This document shows, one piece after another, positions 55,999-64,000 of a stretch of DNA of 64,000 nt (positions are counted from its first letter, which is position 1; each line of letters opens with the position of its first letter). This stretch comes from Luteibacter jiangsuensis (GTDB lineage Bacteria; Pseudomonadota; Gammaproteobacteria; Xanthomonadales; Rhodanobacteraceae): assembly GCF_030812295.1 (NCBI RefSeq), contig NZ_JAUSSK010000003.1:1-64000 (forward strand), given 5' to 3'. Position numbers and translations under genes: made by a program. Below the pieces are notes generated by a model. The model was not told the origin of the DNA and made no database searches. It saw only the letters and a list, made by a program, of their open reading frames with translations.

Positions 55999-57015
55999 GT
56001 GCAATACCCCGGCAAGGCGCCACCGCCCTTCATCGAACCCCACCGGCTGGAGACGGAGGACGCTGCGCGCCCGCGTGGGCTGCAGCCTATCGATGCCGCG
56101 ACGCTGTCGGCGCTGCACGCCATCGGCAGGCGGCCGCCGCCGCGCGACCGCCTGCGGCGTGTATTGGCGATGGCCGTGGCGCTCGTCCTGCATGTCTTCA
56201 TCGTGATGGTGGTGCGCTACGAGATGCAGCCGAGACTGCCCACCGGCTTCGTGCCGCCGGTCGATCGCGACGACGTGCTCGAGGTCCGCTTCATCGAGCC
56301 GGCCCGGCCCGCGCCACCGGTGGCCGACGTGCCGCCACCCCCGCCGGTCGCCGAACCTCCGCCGAAGGTTCGGTCGCCCGAGGCGACGCGGCCCGAACCA
56401 CCCCGGCGCAAGGAGCCCGTGCCCGACCAACCGCCCGTGGAAAACGCACCCGCGCCGCCGGCCGCCCAGGCGCCCGCACCAGCCCTTTTCGGTGCCGACG
56501 GTTCCATCGTCATGCCGAAGCAGCAGGGCCCGGGCACCACGACACAGGCGGATTTCGTGGCGCGCAAGCCGACCGACGACAGCGCGATCATGTCGCACAA
56601 GACCACGGTGACCTACAAGGAAACCCGCTTCGAGAAAGACTGGGCACCACGCGACGAGAACGTGCTCAACAAGGGCCTGCGCCGCGCCATCGAATCCACC
56701 ACGGTGAAGAAGACGATCGACCTCGGCCACGGTACCCGGATCAAGTGCGCCACCGTGTTCTTCGTGCTTCCCGTAGGCTGCGGCGGCGAAGATCCGTCGA
56801 AGGCATCCAAGAAGGACGGCGACGTGCGTCTCAACATGGCACCGGCCAATCCCGCCGTGAAAGACCTCCCCGACCAGCCCGTGCCGCCGACGGAAGCCGA
56901 ATGCATCGCCGCGTTCCGCGCCGACAAGCCGCTGCCGCAGGGCTGCGCCACGGACATCCCGATCAAGGCGATGGACCAGGAGAACGCCGAGCGCGAGCGC
57001 CGCTTCGGCAAGTGA
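55999..57015 (+). CDS. TonB/TolA-like envelope protein 1 with four-Cys module
   Basis: A 338-residue bitopic protein. The basic cytoplasmic head (PPPRDRLRR) precedes one membrane helix (about 55-73, VLAMAVALVLHVFIVMVV), then a Pro-rich periplasmic linker (about 95-160) as in TonB. The C-terminal region is not the TonB fold: it has TYKETRFEKDWAPRDENVLN, then four Cys (RIKCATVF, PVGCGGED, EAECIAAF, PQGCATDI). The next gene encodes the same architecture. GTG start at 55999, with AAAGGG about 11 bases upstream. No ExbB/ExbD genes are beside it. Function unknown. Confidence 0.72.
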   Translation: MQYPGKAPPPFIEPHRLETEDAARPRGLQPIDAATLSALHAIGRRPPPRDRLRRVLAMAVALVLHVFIVMVVRYEMQPRLPTGFVPPVDRDDVLEVRFIEPARPAPPVADVPPPPPVAEPPPKVRSPEATRPEPPRRKEPVPDQPPVENAPAPPAAQAPAPALFGADGSIVMPKQQGPGTTTQADFVARKPTDDSAIMSHKTTVTYKETRFEKDWAPRDENVLNKGLRRAIESTTVKKTIDLGHGTRIKCATVFFVLPVGCGGEDPSKASKKDGDVRLNMAPANPAVKDLPDQPVPPTEAECIAAFRADKPLPQGCATDIPIKAMDQENAERERRFGK

Positions 57016-57070
57016 GCCGCGCGAAGATGGCGATTGTGCCTTTGTAACGCAGCATGGACACTAGCGTTCC

Positions 57071-59059
57071 ATGCCGAAGCATTTCCTGCCGGACAGCGAT
57101 CGCCAGATCGCCGCGAACTCCTTGCCCGTCTCGCCCCGCGAGGCGGCCATGAACGCGCTCGTCTACCGGCGCCGCTTGCGTCAAAAGCCGCGTGACCGGC
57201 TTCTTCGCGTCGCTGGCTGGGTCGGTACGATCCTCGTCCACCTGCTGTTCCTGTTCGGCATGATCCTCGGTCCGGCCTACGAGCTCTTGCCACCGCCACC
57301 GGAACAAGAGGACACCAACGCGTTGCAGGTGCGGTTGATCGACAAGCCGCCTCCGCCGCTGCCGCCCGTGCGTGGCACGCCGTCGAAGGCGCCGGTGGTG
57401 AAGACGCGCTGGTCCACCTCGCGATCCAAGGCCAGCCGGGCATCGAGCGGTTCACATGCCGCGTCGGTTGCTTCGACGAAAAAGGCGCTTCCCGCCATCG
57501 CCGTGCCGGTGGCACCTCCGCCGCAGGCAAGGCCCGAGGTGAAACCCAGTGCGCCACCGCCGAGCGTGGCGGCGACGATCGAGCGGCCGCTGACCCAGCC
57601 GAAGGCGCCGCCGAAGCAGCCGGAACTCCAGAAGGTCCCCGTACCGACACAGGCGCCGCCGGATCTCGCCGTCGATACACCCAAGCCGCAGGTCGTCCCG
57701 CCACGTTTCCAACCGGAGCCGGTACGCAAGGCACAGACCGAGGGCCTCGCCCCGATGCCGCCCCCGGCGTCGCTGGCCATTCCCGAGACGCCGGCCGCGC
57801 AGATGGCGGTTACGCCGACACCGCCCACCCTCACGTCGGAGCACACAGCCCCCGTTCCGACCACGGCGGTGACGCTCGCCACGGTACCGCGGCCGGAGGT
57901 GGAGGAGTCGTCGGCCCCGCCGACGCCCCAGGACACGCCGCTCCCCGACGTTTCCCCGGAACCGTCCGCGCCGACACCCGATCTCACGCTCGACGCCCGG
58001 CCCGTGCCGCCGAAGGTGGCGGTCGAGACGGTCCATGCGCCTGCCGTGGAGGCCACCGCCGAACTGGACGCCGTCCCCTTGCCGGACGCCACGGTGAAGC
58101 CGGCGGTTTCCGCACCGGTCGCCAGCACCGACAAGCCAGCCGTGCAGGCACCGGCGGTCACGCCGGCCGACCTGCAACGGCCGGTGGCGGGGGCGGACAT
58201 CGCGCCGGCGCCTCCGGGTCAAGCGCCCGGCGATAGCGCGGCGGGCGAGTCCACCGCGAAGACGCAGGCGGAAGAGGGCAAGGCGGCCAGCGAACGGACG
58301 GCCAAGAGTGGAGACAGCGCTCCCGCGGAACCTTTCGTTCCCGGCCAGACCACGGCGGGCGAATCCGGCTCGAATACGCCGGGCGCCTCCGCCGACAGTG
58401 GCAAGCCGGGCGCCGCGCACGGCGTGGATGAGGGCACGCGCCTCACCGGCGCCAATGGCACGTCCCAGCGCGACGACGGTGTCGCTGGCGGGCAGGGTGA
58501 CAAGACCGGCCAGGTCGGCGCCTATGTGGAGCTCAAGCCGCGCGGAAAGCTGGAGCCCCAATCCGGCAGCCGCGTGCACATCGACTACAAGGCGACGCGC
58601 TTCGAGGGAGCATGGACGCCCAAGGGCGAGTCCTCGGTCGACACGGTAATTCGCCAGGGTGTCGAGGCGGCGACGGTGCGCCCGACGATCTCGTTGCCGC
58701 GCGGCATCCGGATCAACTGCGTCGCCGGTCCCGGCAACGTGGGCGGCACGATGAAAGCACTGTCGTTGTTCACCCTCGGTTGCGGTGGCGACCCACCGCC
58801 GAAACCGGCTAACCCGGACGAACTGGCGAAGAACCAGACCATGGCACCGGCCAAGCCGCTTGCCGAGAACCTGCCGCCCGCCAACAGCGCGACCGTGGCC
58901 GCGGCTCCGGTGGCGCTGGACAACACGCCGCTTTGCACCACCGCGCGGATCACCGGGGGGCCGTTGCCGCCGGGATGCGAGGCTTCCATCAAGATCAACG
59001 TTCCCGCCCCGTCGCCCACCTCCGGTTCGTGGGTCCCCGCAGCGGACCAGTTCAAGTAG
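57071..59059 (+). CDS. TonB/TolA-like envelope protein 2 with four-Cys module
   Basis: A 662-residue paralogue of the preceding gene's product. Head KPRDRLLRV, membrane helix about 46-67 (VGTILVHLLFLFGMILG), then a very long Pro/Ala/Thr-rich region (about 75-470) and the same C-terminal module (YKATRFEGAWTPKGESSVD; RINCVAGP; TLGCGGDP; TPLCTTAR; PPGCEASI). Both modules keep four Cys in the same order with GCGG at the second. The ATG at 57071 gives a head of similar length to the paralogue. The end overlaps the convergent RDD gene by 8 bases. Confidence 0.72.
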   Translation: MPKHFLPDSDRQIAANSLPVSPREAAMNALVYRRRLRQKPRDRLLRVAGWVGTILVHLLFLFGMILGPAYELLPPPPEQEDTNALQVRLIDKPPPPLPPVRGTPSKAPVVKTRWSTSRSKASRASSGSHAASVASTKKALPAIAVPVAPPPQARPEVKPSAPPPSVAATIERPLTQPKAPPKQPELQKVPVPTQAPPDLAVDTPKPQVVPPRFQPEPVRKAQTEGLAPMPPPASLAIPETPAAQMAVTPTPPTLTSEHTAPVPTTAVTLATVPRPEVEESSAPPTPQDTPLPDVSPEPSAPTPDLTLDARPVPPKVAVETVHAPAVEATAELDAVPLPDATVKPAVSAPVASTDKPAVQAPAVTPADLQRPVAGADIAPAPPGQAPGDSAAGESTAKTQAEEGKAASERTAKSGDSAPAEPFVPGQTTAGESGSNTPGASADSGKPGAAHGVDEGTRLTGANGTSQRDDGVAGGQGDKTGQVGAYVELKPRGKLEPQSGSRVHIDYKATRFEGAWTPKGESSVDTVIRQGVEAATVRPTISLPRGIRINCVAGPGNVGGTMKALSLFTLGCGGDPPPKPANPDELAKNQTMAPAKPLAENLPPANSATVAAAPVALDNTPLCTTARITGGPLPPGCEASIKINVPAPSPTSGSWVPAADQFK

Positions 59060-59540
59060 GCAGGCTTCGGATTTCCGTGCCCGCGACCATATCGTGGATC
59101 GCGCGTCGGCGGCGATCGAAGAAGGCGGGAAGCAGCAGGACGGCCCAGCCTGCGAGCGGCGCCAGCAGGGCCGTCTTCAGCGAAACGAGTGGGTAGATCG
59201 TCAGCAGCGCCAATGGCAAGGCGGCCACCACGAGACGCACCATTCCGCGCTTCCCGCTCACGGGTTGGCCTTGATTGCCCGTCACGCGAATCCGCCACGG
59301 GCGCATGCCGAGTGTCTGCCCGCCACGCATCCACGATGCAAGGAAGTAGGCGCCCACGACGAGGCCCTGCAAGGGCTGGTACCACCATGCGAGCAGCTGG
59401 CCCGTGTCATCGACGAGATGCCCGCCCGTCGCGAACTGGGTCAGAAGGCCAACCACCATCACGATGGCGACGACGGCGAGCGCGTCGTAGACGATGGCGG
59501 TGAAACGGCGCCATGCGGGCGCGATCGATGCATCGGTCAT
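59052..59540 (-). CDS. RDD-family membrane protein
   Basis: A 162-residue protein with about three membrane segments. The RDD pattern is APAWRRFTAIVYDALAVV at the start, GQTLGMRPWRIRV in the middle and DRRRRAIHDMVAGTEI at the end. The family is linked to ion or small-molecule transport, but no specific role is assigned. The ATG at 59540 has GGGGAC upstream. Confidence 0.9.
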   Translation of the reverse strand: MTDASIAPAWRRFTAIVYDALAVVAIVMVVGLLTQFATGGHLVDDTGQLLAWWYQPLQGLVVGAYFLASWMRGGQTLGMRPWRIRVTGNQGQPVSGKRGMVRLVVAALPLALLTIYPLVSLKTALLAPLAGWAVLLLPAFFDRRRRAIHDMVAGTEIRSLPT

Positions 59541-59685
59541 GGTGTCCCCAGGCTGCCAGACGCCCATTGTCGCAATAAAGGGCAAAATCGGAAGGGTTCA
59601 CGCGAGCTTAACGGCACGGAGTCGTAACGTTGACGGAGGACAGGGGGAGTCCACCAGCGCTTGTATCGCGATAGGGAGTATTGCC

Positions 59686-60003
59686 ATGAGCCTCAAGCTT
59701 CAGTCGTCGTTTTCCGAACTCGACAGCCACCTTCGCCAGTTCGATGGCGACGGACAGGTCAGTCCCACCGAATTCCAGTGGTTACGCGATGGAGCCGACC
59801 GGCACATGGCGGATATCGTCACGGTCGACGCGGGCGTCTTCCAGGCCCAGGCCGACGGTGTGGTCGAGGCGATGCAGAAACTCGCCCTGGCCGCACGCAA
59901 GTCGAAATTGACGGACGCCGAGCGCGCGACGCTGAAAGAAGCTGTCGAGCACCAGCTCGGCTATGTGATCGCGGGATACCAGTCCAGCCTGCAGAGGCTT
60001 TAG
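59686..60003 (+). CDS. Small protein with degenerate EF-hand loop
   Basis: A 105-residue protein without signal peptide. Residues about 18-29 (QFDGDGQVSPTEF) match an EF-hand calcium loop except for Gln at position 1. The rest is helical (VVEAMQKLALAARKSKLTDAERATLKEAVEH, in part). AGGGAG precedes the ATG at 59686. The family is not recognised. It precedes xerD by 52 bases. Confidence 0.7.
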   Translation: MSLKLQSSFSELDSHLRQFDGDGQVSPTEFQWLRDGADRHMADIVTVDAGVFQAQADGVVEAMQKLALAARKSKLTDAERATLKEAVEHQLGYVIAGYQSSLQRL

Positions 60004-60055
60004 CCTGGCGAGCTGGCCGTGAGACCATGCGGGTGTCCCTTGCCGATGTGCCCGC

Positions 60056-60982
60056 ATGTCCCGCGTCGATAGCCCCACTTCCGCCGAACCCGCCGCCGAT
60101 GACGCGCGTCTGATCGAACGCTTCATCGAACGCGTGTGGGCGGAAGATGGTCTTGCCGACCGCACGCTGGAAGCTTATCGGCGCGACCTTCGACAACTGG
60201 CGCGATGGCTCGGCACGCGGGGGCGCTCACTGGCGAGCGCGGGGCGTGAGGATCTGTCCGCGTACCATGGAAGCCAGCCGGTTTCCGTGCGCAGCATGGC
60301 CCGGCGCCAGTCGGCGTTCCGGCGTTTCTACGCGCAGCTCGCACGCGACGAAGGCAAGCGCGAAGATCCGACGTTGCTGATGCAGCGTCCGCGGATGCCG
60401 CGCAGCCTGCCCAAGGCTCTCGCCGAGCGGGAGATCGAGGCGTTGATCGTCGCTCCGGACCTTGCCACGCCCCTTGGCTTGCGTGACCGAGCGATGCTCG
60501 AATTGATGTACTCCTCGGGCTTGCGCGTATCGGAACTGGTGGACTTGCCGTTGTCGGGCCTGAACCCGCGCCAGGGTGTGCTTCGTGTTACCGGCAAGGG
60601 TGGCAAGGACCGTCTCGTTCCGGTGGGCGAGGAGGCGCTGGCCCACGTGGAAATCTACCTGCGCGAGGCACGGCCGGTGCTGGCGAAGGGCCACGGGCAA
60701 CCGACGGCGTTGTTCCTTTCCCGGCGGGGCGACGCGATGAGCCGGCAGATGTTCTGGACGCTGGTAAAGCGTTACGCCATGCAGGTGGGAATACCGGCGA
60801 AGCGGGTCTCGCCGCACGTGCTGCGCCATTCGTTCGCCACGCATCTGCTGAACCATGGTGCCGACCTGCGTGCCTTGCAGATGCTGCTGGGTCACAGTGC
60901 GCTCAGCACCACGCAGATATACACCCTGGTGGCGAAGGAAGGCCTGAAGCGGCTTCACGCCCAACACCACCCGCGCGGGTGA
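60056..60982 (+). CDS. xerD: Site-specific tyrosine recombinase XerD
   Basis: A 308-residue recombinase that, with XerC, resolves chromosome dimers at dif. Catalytic residues are in place: Arg in SSGLRVSEL, Lys in VTGKGGKDR, His-x-x-Arg in SPHVLRHSFATHLLNHGADL, His in LLGHSALSTTQIY and nucleophile Tyr in the same motif. The adjacent dsbC is the conserved neighbour. No dif site is seen in this window. Confidence 0.97.
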   Translation: MSRVDSPTSAEPAADDARLIERFIERVWAEDGLADRTLEAYRRDLRQLARWLGTRGRSLASAGREDLSAYHGSQPVSVRSMARRQSAFRRFYAQLARDEGKREDPTLLMQRPRMPRSLPKALAEREIEALIVAPDLATPLGLRDRAMLELMYSSGLRVSELVDLPLSGLNPRQGVLRVTGKGGKDRLVPVGEEALAHVEIYLREARPVLAKGHGQPTALFLSRRGDAMSRQMFWTLVKRYAMQVGIPAKRVSPHVLRHSFATHLLNHGADLRALQMLLGHSALSTTQIYTLVAKEGLKRLHAQHHPRG

Positions 60983-61013
60983 GCCGTGCCACAATCGGGG
61001 GAACCGAATGCGC

Positions 61014-61025
61014 GGAACATGTTCC
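61014..61025. promoter_or_regulatory. Perfect 12-bp palindrome before dsbC
   Basis: GGAACATGTTCC lies 46 bases upstream of the dsbC start. It could be an operator for an unidentified dimeric regulator. No matching copy was noticed elsewhere in the window. Confidence 0.3.
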
Positions 61026-61070
61026 AAGGCGTTCCCGCGTTTCCCCCGGTCACCGATGGAGTCGTAACCG

Positions 61071-61826
61071 ATGTTGAAGAAAATCCTGCCGGCGCTCCTG
61101 GCCGGCGCATTCGCCATGACGGCTTGCGCGGCCGATGACGAAAAAGCCGCCCGCGACGCGGTCGAGGCCCTCGGACCGGGCATCAAGGTCGACAGCATCG
61201 TGCCCGCGCCGATGCCGGGCTTCTACCAGGTGATCGCCTCCGGCCGCATGGTCTACGTGACCTCCGACGGCCGCTACATGATCAACGGCAACCTTGTCGA
61301 CCTGAAGGCCAAGACCGATCTCAGCGCGGCCAGCTGGGCGGCACTGCGCAAGGCCGAACTGGCCAAGCTGCCGGCTTCGCAGCGGCTGGTGTACGCACCG
61401 GCGAACCCGAAGCACACGGTCACGGTGTTCACGGACGTGGATTGCGGTTTCTGCCGCCAGCTTCACGCCCATATCGACGAGTTCAACAAGCAGGGCATCG
61501 CTGTCGAGTACGTGTTCTGGCCGCGGGAAGGCGTCAAGACCACCGCCGGCAACGACACGCCCTCGTATACCAAGGCGGTGTCGGTCTGGTGCAGCGCCGA
61601 TCGCAAGAATGCCTTCAACGAGGCGATGAAAGGCGCGACGCCGAAGGCGGCCAGTTGCGCCAATCCGGTGAAGGACGAGTTCGAACTGGGTGAGCGCCTG
61701 GGCGTGAACGGCACCCCCACCATCGTCACCGAGAACGGCGACGTGGTCGGTGGCTACGTCACCCCGGCCCAGTTGCTGCAGGCGCTGAGCGCCCCGCCCG
61801 GCAGCGCCGGCCGCCGCGGAGGCTGA
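61071..61826 (+). CDS. dsbC: Periplasmic disulfide isomerase DsbC
   Basis: A 251-residue thioredoxin-fold isomerase that corrects wrong disulfides in the periplasm. N-terminal signal (MLKKILPALLAGAFAMTAC, so it may be lipidated), dimerisation domain (GIKVDSIVPAPMPGFYQVI), the active site Cys125-Gly-Phe-Cys128 in DVDCGFCRQLH, a second Cys pair (VWCSA ... ASCAN) and the cis-Pro loop NGTPTIV. It follows xerD. Confidence 0.95.
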   Translation: MLKKILPALLAGAFAMTACAADDEKAARDAVEALGPGIKVDSIVPAPMPGFYQVIASGRMVYVTSDGRYMINGNLVDLKAKTDLSAASWAALRKAELAKLPASQRLVYAPANPKHTVTVFTDVDCGFCRQLHAHIDEFNKQGIAVEYVFWPREGVKTTAGNDTPSYTKAVSVWCSADRKNAFNEAMKGATPKAASCANPVKDEFELGERLGVNGTPTIVTENGDVVGGYVTPAQLLQALSAPPGSAGRRGG

Positions 61827-61879
61827 CCCCGGGGGGCCCGGCACCCCGGGGCCCCAATGCTGCCGCGCAACATCATGTA

Positions 61880-61908
61880 GAATAGGCGTTTTCCTGCTGC
61901 GCCTATTC
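61880..61908 (+). promoter_or_regulatory. Stem-loop overlapping the purL promoter region
   Basis: GAATAGGCG (61880-61888) pairs perfectly over 9 bp with CGCCTATTC (61900-61908), ending 7 bases before the purL ATG. A TAGAAT that could be the -10 element spans 61879-61884. The structure could affect purL transcription or its ribosome site, which is otherwise a C-rich stretch with no clear Shine-Dalgarno. Confidence 0.5.
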
Positions 61909-61915
61909 CCCCCGC

Positions 61916-64000
61916 ATGATCGCACTCGACGGGCAGAGCGCCCTCTCGCCTTTTCGCCTCGAACGACTGAACGCCCACCTGGATGCCCTGCATCACGGGA
62001 CGCGGGTGCAGGCCGCCTGGTTCACCTATTTCGTCGACGCCGACGTGCCGCCGGAAGGCGATGCACGCGCTCGCCTGCTCGCGGTCCTGGAGGCGAAGAA
62101 CACCACGCCCGATGACGCCACCTTCTGGGTGGTGCCGCGACTGGGCACCATCTCTCCCTGGTCCAGCAAGGCCACCGACATCCTCCACGGCGCGGGATTC
62201 GACGTGCGCCGCGTGGAGCGCGGCACCGCCTGGCGCGTCACCGGCATGCCTGAGGCCGACACGCCTGCCCACGCCACCGTGATGGCTGCATTCTGCGACC
62301 CGATGGTGCAATCGCCGCTGGACGAACTGAGCCAGGCCGCGGGCCTGTTCCTCGCCGGTGAGCCTGGCCCGCTCGGCCGCGTGGAACTGGGCGGCGACGC
62401 ACGTGCCGCGCTGTCCGCCGCCAACAAGGCGCTGGGCCTGGCGCTTGCGGATGACGAGATCGACTACCTCGCGGAGCGCTACGCCGAGATGGGCCGTGCG
62501 CCCACCGACGCCGAGTTGATGATGTTCGCGCAGGCGAACTCCGAGCACTGCCGGCACAAGGTGTTCAACGCCACGTGGACGCTGGACGGCGCGACGCAGG
62601 AATCGTCGTTGTTCGGCATGATCAAGAACACGCACCAGAAGTCGCCGGCGCATACGTTGTCCGCGTACCACGACAACGCGGCCGTGATCGAAGGCTACGA
62701 CGGCCATCGCCTGTTCGTGAGCCCGGAAGACGGCGTGTTCCGTACCGTGGCCGAGGCGGCTCCGTACGCCATCAAGGTCGAGACGCATAACCATCCCACG
62801 GCCATCGCGCCGTGGCCAGGTGCCGCCACCGGCGCCGGTGGCGAGATCCGCGACGAGGGCGCGACCGGCCGCGGTGGCAAGCCGAAGGCCGGCCTCACGG
62901 GCTTCTCCGTATCCCACCTGCGTATCCCGGGGCTGCCGCGTCCGTGGGAAAAGGATCGTCCGCTGCCGCCACGCATGGCCTCCGCCTTCGAGATCATGCG
63001 TGACGGTCCGCTCGGCGCCGCCGCGTTCAACAACGAATTCGGCCGGCCCGCCCTCGGCGGCTACTTCCGTACCTTCGAGCAGGAAACCGGCGAGAAGGGT
63101 GTGCGCCGCGGATACGACAAGCCGATCATGATCGCCGGCGGCCTCGCCGCGATCCGTCCCGGGCACGTGCAGAAGCGCAAGGTCCGCCCAGGCGACAAGG
63201 TGATCGTGCTCGGCGGCCCCGCCATGCTCATCGGCCTCGGCGGCGGTGCCGCGTCGTCGGTGGCGTCCGGCACCTCGAGCGCCGAACTCGACTTCGCGTC
63301 CGTGCAGCGCGACAACGCCGAGATGGAGCGCCGCTGCCAGCAGGTGATCGACGCCTGTTGGGCGCGCGGCGACCGCAACCCCATCGTGAGCATCCATGAC
63401 GTGGGCGCGGGTGGTGTGTCCAACGCCATCCCGGAGATCCTCAACGATGCCGGCGTCGGCGGTGTCATCGATCTTTCGAAGCTGCCTTGCGACGACCCGA
63501 CGCTCTCGCCGATGCAGGTGTGGAGCAACGAGTCGCAGGAGCGCTACGTGCTCGCCATCGGTGTCGAGGACATCGAGTTGTTCGAGGCCTTCTGCGCCCG
63601 CGAACGCTGCCCGTTCGCCGTCGTCGGCGAAGCGACGGAAGAACCCCGCCTCATCGTGCGCGACACGCGCCGCGATATCGACGTGATCGACCTGCGCATG
63701 GATGTCCTGTTCGGCAAGCCGCCGCGCATGCATCGTGACGCGGTGCGCGTGAAGCCGCGTGTCGATCTCGTCGCCGACCTGACCGGCATCGGCATGGACG
63801 AGGCCCTGATGCGTGTCCTGCGCCTGCCGGCCGTGGGCAGCAAGAGCTTCCTGATCACCATCGGCGACCGCACCGTGGGTGGCCTGAACGCCCGCGACCC
63901 GATGGTCGGGCCGTGGCAGGTGCCGGTCGCCGACGTCGCGGTGACCATGACCGATTTCGAGGGCTATACCGGCGAAGCCATGGCCATGGCCGAGCGCGCG
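61916..64000 (+). CDS. purL: Phosphoribosylformylglycinamidine synthase (partial, 5' part)
   Basis: The first 695 codons of the large single-chain gammaproteobacterial PurL, which converts FGAR, glutamine and ATP to FGAM in purine synthesis. Present: the N-terminal PurS-like region, the linker and FGAM-synthase motif [43 protein letters not shown] (in part) and the first AIR-synthase-like domain with [20 protein letters not shown]. The C-terminal glutaminase domain lies beyond the window. The ATG at 61916 is the first in-frame start. Confidence 0.96.
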   Translation, partial: MIALDGQSALSPFRLERLNAHLDALHHGTRVQAAWFTYFVDADVPPEGDARARLLAVLEAKNTTPDDATFWVVPRLGTISPWSSKATDILHGAGFDVRRVERGTAWRVTGMPEADTPAHATVMAAFCDPMVQSPLDELSQAAGLFLAGEPGPLGRVELGGDARAALSAANKALGLALADDEIDYLAERYAEMGRAPTDAELMMFAQANSEHCRHKVFNATWTLDGATQESSLFGMIKNTHQKSPAHTLSAYHDNAAVIEGYDGHRLFVSPEDGVFRTVAEAAPYAIKVETHNHPTAIAPWPGAATGAGGEIRDEGATGRGGKPKAGLTGFSVSHLRIPGLPRPWEKDRPLPPRMASAFEIMRDGPLGAAAFNNEFGRPALGGYFRTFEQETGEKGVRRGYDKPIMIAGGLAAIRPGHVQKRKVRPGDKVIVLGGPAMLIGLGGGAASSVASGTSSAELDFASVQRDNAEMERRCQQVIDACWARGDRNPIVSIHDVGAGGVSNAIPEILNDAGVGGVIDLSKLPCDDPTLSPMQVWSNESQERYVLAIGVEDIELFEAFCARERCPFAVVGEATEEPRLIVRDTRRDIDVIDLRMDVLFGKPPRMHRDAVRVKPRVDLVADLTGIGMDEALMRVLRLPAVGSKSFLITIGDRTVGGLNARDPMVGPWQVPVADVAVTMTDFEGYTGEAMAMAERA

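Noticed and set aside
61014-61025. SOS (LexA) box
   Set aside because: GGAACATGTTCC has GAAC and GTTC only two bases apart, not the spacing of known LexA boxes. Listed only as a palindrome.

Overview
The window looks like chromosomal DNA from a GC-rich gammaproteobacterium of the order Lysobacterales (Xanthomonadales), most likely the family Rhodanobacteraceae (Luteibacter/Dyella type). This is an inference from gene order (aspS - yebC - ruvC - ruvA - kup - ruvB - ybgC - tolQRAB - pal - cpoB - queE - queC - tRNA-Lys; oxyR facing ahpC; xerD - dsbC - purL), from protein style, and from REP-like repeats beginning GTGGGAGCCG. Bases 1-125 contain implausible C and G homopolymers and are probably a low-quality contig edge. 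I see no rRNA, CRISPR array, prophage, transposase or integrase.

Layout. 205-6584: TonB-dependent receptor, FmdB zinc ribbon, DUF3011 secreted protein, aspS, alpha/beta hydrolase. 6650-10461: yebC, ruvC-ruvA, kup. 10462-14132: an accessory patch of visibly lower GC between kup and ruvB, with three paralogous secreted proteins of nearly equal length (263, 264, 263 aa), a coupled small secreted protein, a truncated copy of it, and two decayed extra copies of the 3' end of kup. 14198-22200: ruvB, ybgC, the complete Tol-Pal cluster, then queuosine genes queE and queC. 22210-25176: small membrane protein, tRNA-Lys(UUU), DedA-rhodanese fusion and a sensor kinase-like protein. 25282-29068: PhnD-like binding protein, NarL-type regulator and hybrid histidine kinase, forming a same-strand signalling cluster with the kinase-like gene. 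29140-33669: VTT membrane protein, nucleoside deaminase, glnS, DUF2007, apt and a hypothetical protein. 33682-36078: oxyR divergent from ahpC, then an AhpD-like gene. 36237-43783: DUF1428, M1 aminopeptidase, a LacI regulator with a Gfo/Idh/MocA oxidoreductase and a divergent phytanoyl-CoA dioxygenase, and a lipoprotein esterase. 43822-46079: prmC, then a low-GC run of small overlapping genes and remnants that resembles an orphan immunity-gene patch. 46186-55779: dxs, HNH nuclease, SapC, GNAT, acyl-CoA dehydrogenase, LEA-like lipoprotein, SET-domain protein and an EF-G paralogue. 55999-59059: two tandem TonB/TolA-like proteins sharing an undescribed four-cysteine C-terminal module. 59052-64000: RDD protein, small EF-hand-like protein, xerD, dsbC and the first 695 codons of purL.

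How the genes work together. The Tol-Pal block with cpoB handles outer-membrane constriction at division. OxyR, AhpC and the AhpD-like protein form a peroxide-defence unit with a recognisable OxyR operator. LacI very likely controls the divergent oxidoreductase/dioxygenase pair through a perfect 18-bp palindrome between them. The four signalling genes probably sense a small anion or related ligand through the PhnD-like protein.

The best candidates for undescribed biology are the duplicated kup-tail/secreted-protein modules, the tandem TonB/TolA-like pair, the binding-protein/kinase cluster containing a kinase with an inverted H-box, and the small immunity-like cluster behind prmC.
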